Under the pieces are notes generated by a model. The model was not told the origin of the DNA. It worked only from the letters and a program-made list of their open reading frames with translations, and made no database searches. 64,000 bases of DNA, taken from contig NZ_CP033204.1 in the NCBI RefSeq assembly GCF_022701295.1, positions 4,182,501 to 4,246,500 of the forward strand. Reading direction: 5' to 3'. Position 1 is the stretch's first letter; each line of letters begins with the position of its first letter. This DNA comes from Sphingopyxis sp. YF1 (lineage in GTDB: Bacteria; Pseudomonadota; Alphaproteobacteria; Sphingomonadales; Sphingomonadaceae). Positions 8,033-20,879 of the stretch are shown here, piece after piece. The position numbers were made by a program, and so were the translations under genes.

Positions 8033-9058
8033 TTACAGCGCGTCAAAGGTCGTATAATTTTTATGGAAGTCGTTGGGGCCTTCGAAATTCGTCAGCGTCA
8101 GGCTGGCGGACAGATCGAGCGCCTCGACATGATGCCACCAGCCGATCGGCAGAAAGACCAGTTCGCCGGGGCCGAGCTCGCAGCGCAACAGGTGGGGCCT
8201 GTTTCCCTCCCCGGCGCCCGAACAGGCGGCGTCCTGGCCGAATTCGCTATAGCAGTGGCAATGGTTGCGCATGCGCGGGGTCTGGGCGGGCGACGCCAGT
8301 GTGATCCGCTTGCGCCCCACGATCTGGACGAGGAGATTGTTCGTCAGATCATGATGCCAGGGCGTGATCGTTCCCTGCGGCCCGAGCCAGAGAAAGCCCT
8401 GCTCGCGCCAGTCTTTGGACAGGAGCCCGTCGATCGGGCCGAAATCCCTCCATAGCGGTGCCAGAGCTTGCCGGTTCGCGGCTCCGTTGTTTGCGGTGAG
8501 ATAAAAATCATTGCTGATTCCGCCGCGGCGAAGGGCGGTCAGAAAGGCTCGCCACGTCGAGACCCGCTTATAGTTGGCGGAGTATTGCTCATAGTGAGGA
8601 TCGACGCTGCGCCCGGCCTGAATCTCGACGGTTGCGCCGGCTGCCGCCTGTTCGAGATAGTCCAGCGACCAAAGGGAAGGAGCCCGCCAATCCTCGATCG
8701 CGCGCGTCAGGATCAGCGGCCGATTGCGCGCGTAGAATTCCTCGAAGAAGGTGCGCCGATCGATGGTCTCCCGGCGTTCCACGCCGCAGGGATCCAGTTC
8801 TTCCAGGCGTCCGAGCGCCGAAGCCATCCAGTGCTGCTTGGCCGATCGTGCCTGCAGGCGGCGGGCAGCGAGCAGATAGGGATGCTCCTCTGCCGACCTC
8901 AGTTCCTGTTCGATCAAGAGGCGGTCGAGCCCCGCGCCAAGCATCGCTCCGATCAGCCCTCCCCGATCGGCGCCGCGCAGCAGATTGTCTGCGATCCAGC
9001 GGCGCCAGCCGTCATCCAGGGTTGCAGCGCCGGTCCGCATGTTTGTCTGCATGTTCAT
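8033..9058 (-). CDS. Cupin_8/JmjC-like Fe(II) oxygenase
   Basis: This 341-residue protein has a helical N-terminal region (1-95) and a JmjC-type double-stranded beta-helix (about 105-325). Metal ligands are visible as the HxD of PWHHDLTNN (His235, Asp237) and a distal His309 or His310 in GWWHHVEAL. Lys250 in VGRKRITL is placed like the 2-oxoglutarate contact. Family members hydroxylate peptides, tRNA or small molecules; the substrate here is not evident. It begins 70 bp after the autotransporter gene on the same strand, so cotranscription is plausible. Confidence 0.88.
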   Translation of the reverse strand: MNMQTNMRTGAATLDDGWRRWIADNLLRGADRGGLIGAMLGAGLDRLLIEQELRSAEEHPYLLAARRLQARSAKQHWMASALGRLEELDPCGVERRETIDRRTFFEEFYARNRPLILTRAIEDWRAPSLWSLDYLEQAAAGATVEIQAGRSVDPHYEQYSANYKRVSTWRAFLTALRRGGISNDFYLTANNGAANRQALAPLWRDFGPIDGLLSKDWREQGFLWLGPQGTITPWHHDLTNNLLVQIVGRKRITLASPAQTPRMRNHCHCYSEFGQDAACSGAGEGNRPHLLRCELGPGELVFLPIGWWHHVEALDLSASLTLTNFEGPNDFHKNYTTFDAL

Positions 9059-9128
9059 AAAGGTCGCCCATCAAAATCTGTCAAGGAGGCTCCCGACGAG
9101 CCGGGGGTTGCCGCCGGGAGCCTCCGGC

Positions 9129-14006
<4,878 letters not shown>

Positions 14007-14115
14007 TGGGTAAAAACTCCCTGTCCGGCAAAAAGCCGGTTCGTTGAACCTGGTGGTGAAGATGATGAACGGCGGGGTCCGAGCCCCCCGGGCCGTCGCC
14101 CGCCCGTTCAGCCGC

Positions 14116-14586
14116 TCAGCGCGCTGGCGACCGCTCGGCTTGCGGTTGCGACCGGTAGGTCGAAGGCCGCTTCTGGGCCACCGCCGGGAAGCTGCTCCCG
14201 TCGTGATAGATAACGGTTCCGCACATGCGGTCGCCCCTGGCCGAGAGCACACCTTCGAACTGCACATTGCCCTCGCTGGAGGCGACGGTCATGCGGAAGC
14301 TGTTGCCGGTCAGCGCGACTTCGCGCAGGACAACGGGTGCGGTCAGCGACAGCGCCAGCGATCCGCCATATTCGTTGCCGACGAAACCGATCGAGAGAAG
14401 CCCGAAGTTGGGCGTTCCTCCGACATCCATCACGAAATCCCAGTTGCCGTGAAGGTTGGGGGCCTCGCTGCGCGGCGTTGCGGCCTCGGTGTTGCAATTC
14501 ACCGCGATCGACGGTGCGGGCTGGGCGGCAACCACGGCAGAGGAGGCAAGGGCAGCGGTCAGGGCGAGCGTCATCAAGCGCTTCAT
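14116..14586 (-). CDS. Secreted protein of unknown function
   Basis: This 156-residue protein has a clear signal peptide (MKRLMTLALTAALASSAVVAAQPA). The mature part is beta-rich (HGNWDFVMDVGG, GNEYGGSLALSL, LTGNSFRMTVASSEG, GTVIYHDGSSFP), which suggests a small beta-sandwich or lipocalin-like fold. Two cysteines (in AVNCNTEA and DRMCGTV) could form a disulfide. I do not recognise the family. Of three ATGs (14598, 14589, 14586) the last fits the GGAG at 6 bases. It lies 109 bp upstream of the autotransporter on the same strand. A small hairpin at 14025-14039 lies between them. Confidence 0.7.
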   Translation of the reverse strand: MKRLMTLALTAALASSAVVAAQPAPSIAVNCNTEAATPRSEAPNLHGNWDFVMDVGGTPNFGLLSIGFVGNEYGGSLALSLTAPVVLREVALTGNSFRMTVASSEGNVQFEGVLSARGDRMCGTVIYHDGSSFPAVAQKRPSTYRSQPQAERSPAR

Positions 14587-14703
14587 CATATTCTCCATAT
14601 TGGCAAGTTTCGGGCACGGATCGCGCCGGTCGCGGCAAACATCCCCCTGTCTGCCCCAACTCGACAAGCCCGAGTTTCGCCAACGGTTTTGGGTTTTTCG
14701 TGA

Positions 14704-14991
14704 ATGCGGGAAGAATGCAGTTCACGAAGCGCCAACGGCATTGGATCAAGATGCGCGGCGCACGCGAAACCTACGCCGAAAAGATCGCGGCCGATTGAAG
14801 GAGCGGATCGTCTCGGCTTCGAGCGTCAGGTCGACCTCGACGCCGCCGGCGTGACCGTCTCGATCACGGGCGGAACGGTGAAGCTCGGCGGCAAGGTCAA
14901 AGTCCGGGTAGAGCGTGGTGTCGCGGAGCGGGCCGCCTGGTCGGCGCCGAACGCTACCCGCATCGAGGACAATATCACCATCGCGCATTGA
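14704..14991 (+). pseudogene. BON-domain remnant
   Basis: The C-terminal half of this 95-codon frame matches a BON domain: VTVSITGGTVKLGGKVKVRVERGVAERAAW followed by IEDNITIAH. BON domains bind phospholipid in periplasmic proteins. The N-terminal half (Arg/Lys/Ser rich) does not look like a BON protein, has no signal peptide, and the ATG has no ribosome binding site. I think it is the end of a decayed hyperosmotic-type protein, though a small functional protein starting internally cannot be excluded. Confidence 0.4.
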
Positions 14992-15004
14992 TCCGCGGCA
15001 TGGG

Positions 15005-15376
15005 TCAAGCCGCGCCCTTGACCCATGCCAGTGCTGCGTCGCGCTGCCCGGGCTCGAACACCCGGTAGCTGATATGCGGCAGGATCGCGCTTTCGATGCG
15101 TGTGAGGATACGGATCCAGGCCTGGTCGGCGACGACCGCGACACGCCCGAAATGACCGAGCTTGCCGAGCAGCGGAGTCGCGCGGGCAATATGGGCTGCA
15201 AGACCCGCGATCTCGATCCCGTCGATCGCGCTGGTCTCGGCATAGACATGAACCTTGCTGTTCACCGCCATCATCACGTCGAGCCGGTCCATGATGTCCC
15301 TGAGGTCTTCGCCGGTGATCTTGCCGGCGATCCGGACTGCCAGAACATCGTCCGGGGTTTCGATCATTTCGTACAC
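15005..15376 (-). CDS. SpoIIAA-like (STAS-fold) protein
   Basis: This 123-residue cytoplasmic protein matches the SpoIIAA-like family: MYEMIETPDDVLAVRIAGKITGEDL at the start and AVVADQAWIRILTRIESAILPHISYRVFEPGQRDAALAW at the end. The fold resembles anti-anti-sigma factors but lacks the phosphorylatable serine context, so a partner-switch role is not implied. Homologues are common in stress clusters with universal stress proteins. It overlaps the upstream HdeD-like gene by 13 bp and is the last gene of a five-gene minus-strand operon. Confidence 0.82.
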   Translation of the reverse strand: MYEMIETPDDVLAVRIAGKITGEDLRDIMDRLDVMMAVNSKVHVYAETSAIDGIEIAGLAAHIARATPLLGKLGHFGRVAVVADQAWIRILTRIESAILPHISYRVFEPGQRDAALAWVKGAA

Positions 15377-15921
15377 AGGGGGACCTTTCCGGTTACGCTC
15401 ACCAGCATCGTGGCAACCGCGAGCAGATCGAGCGTGAGGCTCTGCGCGGCGGGAAGGATCGAGGCAAAGGGCCAGACGAAGGCGATCGCCAGCGCCACGG
15501 CCATCCCGACCGCGCCCGAAAGATACAACCAGCCGCGCCCCGCATGATTGCGGGCGAGTGCGAGGGTCAGCCGCGCTCCGGCGCCGACGGCCAGAAATGC
15601 CGCCATCGCCATGACCGCATCGCGGTTACCGAGCAGCGGATCGACGAAAAGAATGATCGCCTCGACGACAGAAGCGATCGCGCTGGCGAGCCACAACCGG
15701 CGATCGAGAGCGTCGGCGGAGGCTGCGGCCACACGCCCCTGGACGGCGGCAGCGAATAGCATGGCCGCGACGAGCATATAGATGGCCGCGATCGTCTCGA
15801 GAAAGTTCTGCGACAGAAGGAACAGCAGCATCAGCGAGAGCGCGATGCCGATCTCGAGAATCGAGACGTCGTTCCAGAAACCCTTGCTTGTCGGCCTGCT
15901 CAGGCTCTTTCCGCCGGTCAT
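15364..15921 (-). CDS. HdeD/DUF308-like membrane protein
   Basis: This is a 185-residue inner-membrane protein with about six hydrophobic helices in three pairs (ILEIGIALSLMLLFLL, ETIAAIYMLVAAMLF, WLASAIASVVEAIILF, AVMAMAAFLAVGAGARL, WLYLSGAVGMAVALAIAFVW and a last one near residue 160). The pattern matches HdeD-type proteins linked to acid and stress resistance. It overlaps its upstream neighbour by 4 bp (ATGA), which implies translational coupling. It is one of two such proteins in the same operon. Confidence 0.78.
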   Translation of the reverse strand: MTGGKSLSRPTSKGFWNDVSILEIGIALSLMLLFLLSQNFLETIAAIYMLVAAMLFAAAVQGRVAAASADALDRRLWLASAIASVVEAIILFVDPLLGNRDAVMAMAAFLAVGAGARLTLALARNHAGRGWLYLSGAVGMAVALAIAFVWPFASILPAAQSLTLDLLAVATMLVSVTGKVPLCTK

Positions 15922-16556
15922 TGTCCGCTCCTCGTCGGGCTTCGATCCCTATAAGCGTCGGGCACGTCCTCGCTTGTCTCGGCAAGGCGGGCGCGGAAGT
16001 CCGCGAGACGGGTGCGATACCCCTCGGCATCGCCATATTCGAGAAACTGATAATAGCGCTCGTGCGGCCCGCTGATCCTGAGCGCGTGCTTGATCGGACA
16101 CCAATATTGTTCGGTGCGGCTGCCGATCTCGCGCGCATAGGCGATGACGCCATTGGCGTAGGCGCAATAGGCGCAGTTGAGCGCCTCGATCCAGTTGAGA
16201 TAGGCGAGGCGGTTGCGGTCGAACGCGATATAGTCGCGCCGCGCGACGCGCGGGATCGCATAGATACGAAAACAGATCGCCTGATAGAGGGTGAGCCAGA
16301 GGTCGAGGAGGAGGAGCGGCAGCGCCATCGAATAGATGACCGGGGCCGTCGCGATCACGCCGAAGGAGGACCGGGCAAGAAAGCTGCGCACACTCGTCTT
16401 CAGTTTGCGCTGCTCGGCGACAAGGCCATGTTCGAACTCGACGAGCCGGTCGTGGACGTGCACGCCCAGCGCGCGCCGCCGCTTTTCGATCTCGCGGTCG
16501 AGCTCGGCCTGGAGATCGACCATCGACCGGGCGATATCGTGCATGCGCTGCGTCAT
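15918..16556 (-). CDS. Conserved membrane protein with coiled coil and Cys pair, unknown function
   Basis: This 212-residue protein opens with a charged helix (residues 1-50, likely coiled coil). A hydrophobic hairpin follows (about 66-100, GVIATAPVIYSMALPLLLLDLWLTLYQAICF), then a motif-rich soluble part: LNWIEALNCAYCAYANGVIAYAREI and TEQYWCPIKHA. The CAYC pair plus the later Cys and His could hold a metal or a disulfide. I recognise the pattern as a conserved uncharacterised family but know no function. It lies between the zinc dehydrogenase (22-bp gap) and an HdeD-like gene (4-bp overlap). Confidence 0.75.
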   Translation of the reverse strand: MTQRMHDIARSMVDLQAELDREIEKRRRALGVHVHDRLVEFEHGLVAEQRKLKTSVRSFLARSSFGVIATAPVIYSMALPLLLLDLWLTLYQAICFRIYAIPRVARRDYIAFDRNRLAYLNWIEALNCAYCAYANGVIAYAREIGSRTEQYWCPIKHALRISGPHERYYQFLEYGDAEGYRTRLADFRARLAETSEDVPDAYRDRSPTRSGQ

Positions 16557-16578
16557 CTGTCCTCGCTCCCCGACCCGC

Positions 16579-17616
16579 TCAAATTCCGATGATCACCTTG
16601 AGCGCCCCCGTGTCGGCCGCATGCTCGAAAACGTCATAAGCCTTGAGGATATCGGTCATCGGAAAGCGATGGGTGATCAGCTTTCGTGGATCGACCTGTT
16701 TCGCTTCGACCATCCTGAGCAGCATCGGTGTCGCCGCCGTATCGACGAGCCGCGTCGTGATCGCGATATTGTGCGACCAGAGCCGATCGAGATGCAGATC
16801 GGCCTTGGCGCCGTGAACGCCGATATTGGCGATGGTGCCGCCCGCAGCGACGAGGTCCTGACAAAGTTCGAAGGTCGCCGGGATGCCGACGGCTTCGATG
16901 ACCGTGTCGGCGCCGCGTCCGCCCGTCAACGCCATCAGCCTGGCCGCTGCTTCGCCATCGCGGCTGTTGAGGACATGCGTGGCGCCGAAGTGCCGGGCCA
17001 TCGCCAGCCGGGCGTCGTCGATATCGATGAGGATGATCGCGGTCGGGCTGTAGAATCGGGCCGTCAGCAGGGCGGCGAGGCCGATCGGGCCGGCGCCGAC
17101 GATTGCGACGGTCGATCCCGGTGCGACCTTGCCGTTGAGAACGCCGCACTCGAAGCCGGTGGGCAGGATGTCGCTGAGCATCACGAGCGCTTCCTCGTCG
17201 AGGCCTGCGGGTATCTTGTAGAGGCTGGTGTCTGCATGGGGGATACGGACATATTCGGCCTGGGTGCCGTCGATACGGTGGCCGAGAATCCAGCCGCCGT
17301 CCGCGCAATGCGAATACATGCCCCGGCGGCAATAGTCGCAGCGGCCGCAGGCGGTGATGCAGCTTATCAGGACATGATCGCCGGGCTCGAAACCCGTTAC
17401 TGCGGCGCCGACCGATTCGACGACGCCCACGCCTTCATGTCCGAGTATGCGCCCGGACTCGCAGGTCGGAACGTCGCCCTTCAATATGTGCAGGTCGGTG
17501 CCGCAGATCGTCGTTCGCGTGACGCGGACGATCGCGTCTCCGGCCGCCTCGAGCGCGGGGGCCGGGCGCTCTTCGACCACCTTGTTTCCCGGCCCCAGAT
17601 AGACGAGCGCCTTCAT
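16579..17616 (-). CDS. Zinc-dependent alcohol dehydrogenase
   Basis: This is a 345-residue medium-chain dehydrogenase. The catalytic zinc site is indicated by CGTDLHI near residue 39 and GHEGVGVVESVG; the structural zinc cysteines are in CGRCDYCRRGMYSHC at about 93-107. The Rossmann segment VAIVGAGPIGLAALLTA and the acidic DIDD suggest NAD(H). The substrate is not clear (alcohols, including short or aryl ones). The start is set at ATG 17616, with AGGAGA upstream and a 4-bp overlap with the HdeD-like gene; the frame runs on upstream but through that gene. Confidence 0.9.
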   Translation of the reverse strand: MKALVYLGPGNKVVEERPAPALEAAGDAIVRVTRTTICGTDLHILKGDVPTCESGRILGHEGVGVVESVGAAVTGFEPGDHVLISCITACGRCDYCRRGMYSHCADGGWILGHRIDGTQAEYVRIPHADTSLYKIPAGLDEEALVMLSDILPTGFECGVLNGKVAPGSTVAIVGAGPIGLAALLTARFYSPTAIILIDIDDARLAMARHFGATHVLNSRDGEAAARLMALTGGRGADTVIEAVGIPATFELCQDLVAAGGTIANIGVHGAKADLHLDRLWSHNIAITTRLVDTAATPMLLRMVEAKQVDPRKLITHRFPMTDILKAYDVFEHAADTGALKVIIGI

Positions 17617-18191
17617 ATCCGGTCTCCTCGCTTTGCCCGCAGCGTTTGGCCGACGAGCAGCAGCGCGATGCCCTGCATTCCAAGGTCGAACGCCAGGATG
17701 AAGCCGAGCAGCCACAGCGAATTGCCCGGCCAGCCGAGACCGATCGCGAGCGCGGCGACGATGCTGACCGATCCCGAGAGCAGGAGCCAGCCCCGGCCAC
17801 GCACGCGTTTGCCTGCCGCGACGGCGATGCGCAGCAAGCCCGACCCGGCAAGGCTGGCAGCAAGGAGCAGCACGAACAGCCGTGCGGCGAACAGCGGATC
17901 GTAGAAGACGGCGAGGCCCGCGCCCAGATAGAGCAGGCCCGCGCCGAGCCAGATCGCCGACTGCGCCCAGCCGCGCACGGCCGCGGCATGAGCGACCTGG
18001 ACGATACTGCCCAGCAGCATGGCAATGCCGACGCTGTAGGTGGCGGCGATGCCTGCGATGATGAGGTTGGCGGCGCCGAACAGGCCGAGAACCAGTAGCG
18101 CTATCCCGGCGAGGGCGAACCATAGCCCCATCTTTCGCGCCAGCCGATTGTCCTCCGTGAACCCGCCGAGGGGCGATGCTTCCGCGCGCAT
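17613..18191 (-). CDS. HdeD/DUF308-like membrane protein, first gene of operon
   Basis: This 192-residue inner-membrane protein has six hydrophobic helices in pairs, such as LWFALAGIALLVLGLFG and SLWLLGFILAFDLGMQGIALLLVG, typical of the HdeD family. A GGAGG lies just before the ATG. It leads the operon HdeD, alcohol dehydrogenase, coiled-coil membrane protein, HdeD-like, SpoIIAA-like, whose genes overlap or nearly touch. A FixJ-box candidate sits 63 bp upstream, so low-oxygen induction of the operon is likely but not proven. Confidence 0.8.
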   Translation of the reverse strand: MRAEASPLGGFTEDNRLARKMGLWFALAGIALLVLGLFGAANLIIAGIAATYSVGIAMLLGSIVQVAHAAAVRGWAQSAIWLGAGLLYLGAGLAVFYDPLFAARLFVLLLAASLAGSGLLRIAVAAGKRVRGRGWLLLSGSVSIVAALAIGLGWPGNSLWLLGFILAFDLGMQGIALLLVGQTLRAKRGDRI

Positions 18192-18223
18192 GGCAGCCTC
18201 CTTTGCCGAACTGTCGGCGCCTT

Positions 18224-18267
18224 CTCTAACCCGGCGGGTCGCTCTTCGCTGTTGGGGATTATACGGA
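18224..18267 (-). promoter_or_regulatory. Candidate FixJ-type promoter, site A
   Basis: The minus strand reads TCCGTATAATCCCC (18267 to 18254) and, 24 bases later, TTAGAG (18229 to 18224) as a -10-like box. The first element begins 76 bases before the HdeD ATG. It shares sequence and geometry with sites B to E in this window. TATAAT inside the first element could alternatively be a plain -10 box. Confidence 0.55.
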
Positions 18268-18356
18268 GTCGGCCGCGGCTCTCCGCGGTGGCCGACCGCG
18301 TGCTTTCATCTGGTAGCGCTGATCGCCGATGCGGTCCGTCGCAAGGCCTGGCTTGG

Positions 18357-19973
18357 CTAGGCCGCGCGGCGGCGGCGCTTCTGTTCCGATCGCGCCGCTT
18401 CATATCCCGCCAGGATGCGGCGCATCTCTTCGAGCGCCTTGCGGCGGCCTGCCTCGGTGCGGATATGCGCCAGATTATGCTTCAGGTTCGCGGCGAAGTC
18501 GGCATACTCGTTCTGCCAGTCCTCGCCCGCGATCGCGGCGAGATCGACGCGCCCGGTTTCGATCCGCTTCGGCACGCTGCCGGACGCCAACGCGAAGCAC
18601 TCGCCGATTCCGGGTGCCACGATCGCGAGCCCGGGAGCGTCCGTCCGGATGAGGTCCTGCAGTGCAGCGATGGCCTCGCTCTCGCCATGGTCGAGGAACA
18701 GCCCGCCCCTGATCGGGAGGCGGTCGCGAATCCAGGCTTCGAGTTCGTCGCGGTCGGCGTGCGCCGAATAGGTATCGATACGCCGGATCGCGGCGCGGAC
18801 GTTGATGTCCTTTCCCGAAAGGCGCACCCGCTTGGCGCCGTCGAGGATCACCCGTCCGAGCGATCCGCGGGCCTGGAACCCCACGAACAGGATCGTCGAC
18901 TGGCGCCGATGCAGATTATGTTCGAGATGATGGCGGATCCGACCGCCCTCGCACATGCCCGAGGCCGCGAGGATAATCGCCCCCGACACGCTGTTGAGGC
19001 GGATCGACTCGGCAACATCCTCGACGTAACGGATCGACGGATGACGAAAGATGTCTGCGCCCTCGACATCCTGAAGTTCGGTCGCATGCGCCGCGAAGAC
19101 TTTCGTCGCGCGGCTGGCGAGCGGCGAATCGACGAAGATCGGGACATTGGGAATACGGCCCGCATCGGCGAGCCGCGCGAGGTCGAGGAGCAGTTCCTGC
19201 GTCCTTTCGAGCGCAAAGGTTGGAACCACGAGATTGCCGCCGCGCGCCAGGGCGGTCTTGACCTCGGTTTCGAGCAGCGCGCGGCGCTCTTCGATCGTGA
19301 CCTTGGGCCGCGAACGGTCGCCATAGGTCGACTCGCAGACGACATAATCCAGGTCCGCGGGGGCTTCGGGATCCTCCTGGAACGCCTTGTTGTCGGGGCC
19401 GAGATCGCCGGAGAACAGCGTGCGAACGCCGCCCGCCTCGAACTCGACCGACGCCGAGCCGAGGATATGGCCGGCGTTCCATAGCCTTGCCTTCATGCCC
19501 GCTGCCGGTTCGAACCATTCAGCGAGGGGCACGGGTCTTGCGAGGCGCCAGGCGCGCAGGCCGTCCTGCTCGGTGTAGAGCGGACGGAAGCGTTCCTCGC
19601 CTGCGCGGTCGTAGCGCCGATTGCGGCGTTCGGTGTCGCTTTCCTGGATACGGCCGGCGTCGGCGAGCATATATTCGAGAAGATCGGCGGTCGCCTCGGT
19701 GCACCAGATCGGGCCGCGATAGCCGTCCGCGGCGAGTTTGGGCAGCAATCCGCAATGATCGATGTGGGAATGGGTCAGGACCACGGCATCGATCCGCGCG
19801 ACGTCGAAGCCGAAAGCCCCGTGGTTGAGCGTCTCGAGGCTGCGCGAGCCCTGGAACAGCCCGCAGTCGATGAGGATCTTGCGTTCACCGAGCGTGACTT
19901 CCATGCAGGAGCCGGTGACCGTACCCGCTGCACCGTGAAATTTGAGCGTCAGCGGATCTGCTACATCAACCAT
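18357..19973 (-). CDS. Beta-CASP metallo-beta-lactamase-fold RNase
   Basis: This 538-residue protein has a metallo-beta-lactamase domain with zinc ligands in LTHSHIDHCGLLPKL (HxHxDH), a distal His in WNAGHILGSASVEF, Asp in LFSGDLG, and the beta-CASP insert with GMCEGGRIRHHLEHNL and DTYSAHADRDELE. Homologues (YSH1/CPSF73-like) are RNA exo- or endonucleases. The Arg/Lys-rich C-terminus could bind RNA. It follows the flavodoxin-fold gene by 31 bp on the same strand, so the two are probably cotranscribed. The RNA target is unknown. Confidence 0.88.
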   Translation of the reverse strand: MVDVADPLTLKFHGAAGTVTGSCMEVTLGERKILIDCGLFQGSRSLETLNHGAFGFDVARIDAVVLTHSHIDHCGLLPKLAADGYRGPIWCTEATADLLEYMLADAGRIQESDTERRNRRYDRAGEERFRPLYTEQDGLRAWRLARPVPLAEWFEPAAGMKARLWNAGHILGSASVEFEAGGVRTLFSGDLGPDNKAFQEDPEAPADLDYVVCESTYGDRSRPKVTIEERRALLETEVKTALARGGNLVVPTFALERTQELLLDLARLADAGRIPNVPIFVDSPLASRATKVFAAHATELQDVEGADIFRHPSIRYVEDVAESIRLNSVSGAIILAASGMCEGGRIRHHLEHNLHRRQSTILFVGFQARGSLGRVILDGAKRVRLSGKDINVRAAIRRIDTYSAHADRDELEAWIRDRLPIRGGLFLDHGESEAIAALQDLIRTDAPGLAIVAPGIGECFALASGSVPKRIETGRVDLAAIAGEDWQNEYADFAANLKHNLAHIRTEAGRRKALEEMRRILAGYEAARSEQKRRRRAA

Positions 19974-20004
19974 GGCCGGTTTCCTTCATCGCCGCTCATC
20001 CTGC

Positions 20005-20589
20005 TCATCGCCCGGCGGCGCCGCGCGCGGTCATCGTCTCGAGCCACATGGCCCGATGCCTCGGGTCGCCCTCGACATTGCCGACGATACTGCGCTCGAC
20101 GGGCGCGATACCGACGAAACCGAGAATGTTGCGCTCGAGGCTGCGCAGGCTGTGAGCGCCAAAGTAGAAGCGATAGAAAAGGGCGGGCATGCCCATCGTC
20201 AGGACGGCGTGGGCGGTTCGTCCCTTGAGCGCCTTTTCGGGAAAGCCCTTGGGGCGCGGATGAAAGGCGAAACCGGGTCGCATGACCTGCTCGAAGAAGC
20301 CCTTGAGCAAGGCGGGGAGATCGCCAAGCCAGAGCGGGTAAAAAATGACGAGATGCTCGGCCCAGACGATGTCGTCCTGCGCCTCGGCAATCGCACGCGG
20401 GAGCGGGCCGTTCTCCCATTCTGCGCGGCTCGTCACGAAATCGAATTCGAGGGTCGCGATATTGATCCGGCGGATCTCGTGCCCGGCGGCCGCCGCCGCT
20501 GCGGCATAGGTGTCGGCGAGAGCGTGGAGGAAGCGCGCCGGGTCGGGGTCCGGATGGCCATCGATGATCGTGATGCGCCTGGCCTTCAT
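20005..20589 (-). CDS. Flavodoxin-fold NAD(P)H oxidoreductase
   Basis: This 194-residue protein is of the NQO/MdaB type. The FMN-binding start ITIIDGHPDPDPARFLHALADTY, the central HLVIFYPLWLGDLPALLKGFFEQV (active-site WxxxP-like loop) and the later LTMGMPALFYRFYFGAHS are characteristic. It is a probable two-electron reductase of quinones or similar acceptors in the cytoplasm. The start at 20589 is backed by GGAGG; the frame continues 69 codons further up without support. It leads a two-gene unit with the beta-CASP RNase and diverges from fixL. Confidence 0.87.
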   Translation of the reverse strand: MKARRITIIDGHPDPDPARFLHALADTYAAAAAAAGHEIRRINIATLEFDFVTSRAEWENGPLPRAIAEAQDDIVWAEHLVIFYPLWLGDLPALLKGFFEQVMRPGFAFHPRPKGFPEKALKGRTAHAVLTMGMPALFYRFYFGAHSLRSLERNILGFVGIAPVERSIVGNVEGDPRHRAMWLETMTARGAAGR

Positions 20590-20879
20590 CGATGACCTCC
20601 TTCTGCGCCCGTGCGGATATCGCGCCGGAAAACGGGTGCGGGCCGCTGCGCCGATCGTGCAAGGCAGGCGGCGGCTCTCCTGCCGTATCTGCGCGGCCCG
20701 GCCATCGTCTGCCATCCGTAGTTTCCCTGATGGCCGGGATGCATCGCGGCCCCTGCCGGGGGCGGCATGGCCCTTAAGGAGGGTTACGGATCGCAAAAGC
20801 GCCAGCCATTTCGCTCGCGGCCCGAATCCGCTATGGAGCGAGGCGGGGGAAGGGACGCCTGCGCGATGGCGCGGCCCCT

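Noticed and set aside
16579..18123. 514-codon fusion of a membrane region to alcohol dehydrogenase
   Set aside because: The N-terminal part is an out-of-frame reading of the HdeD-like gene; the true start is ATG 17616 with its own ribosome binding site.
20702..20800. FixJ-box-like TACGGAT sequences upstream of fixL and the oxidoreductase gene
   Set aside because: They lack the WT half and the downstream -10-like box at the fixed distance, so I did not count them.
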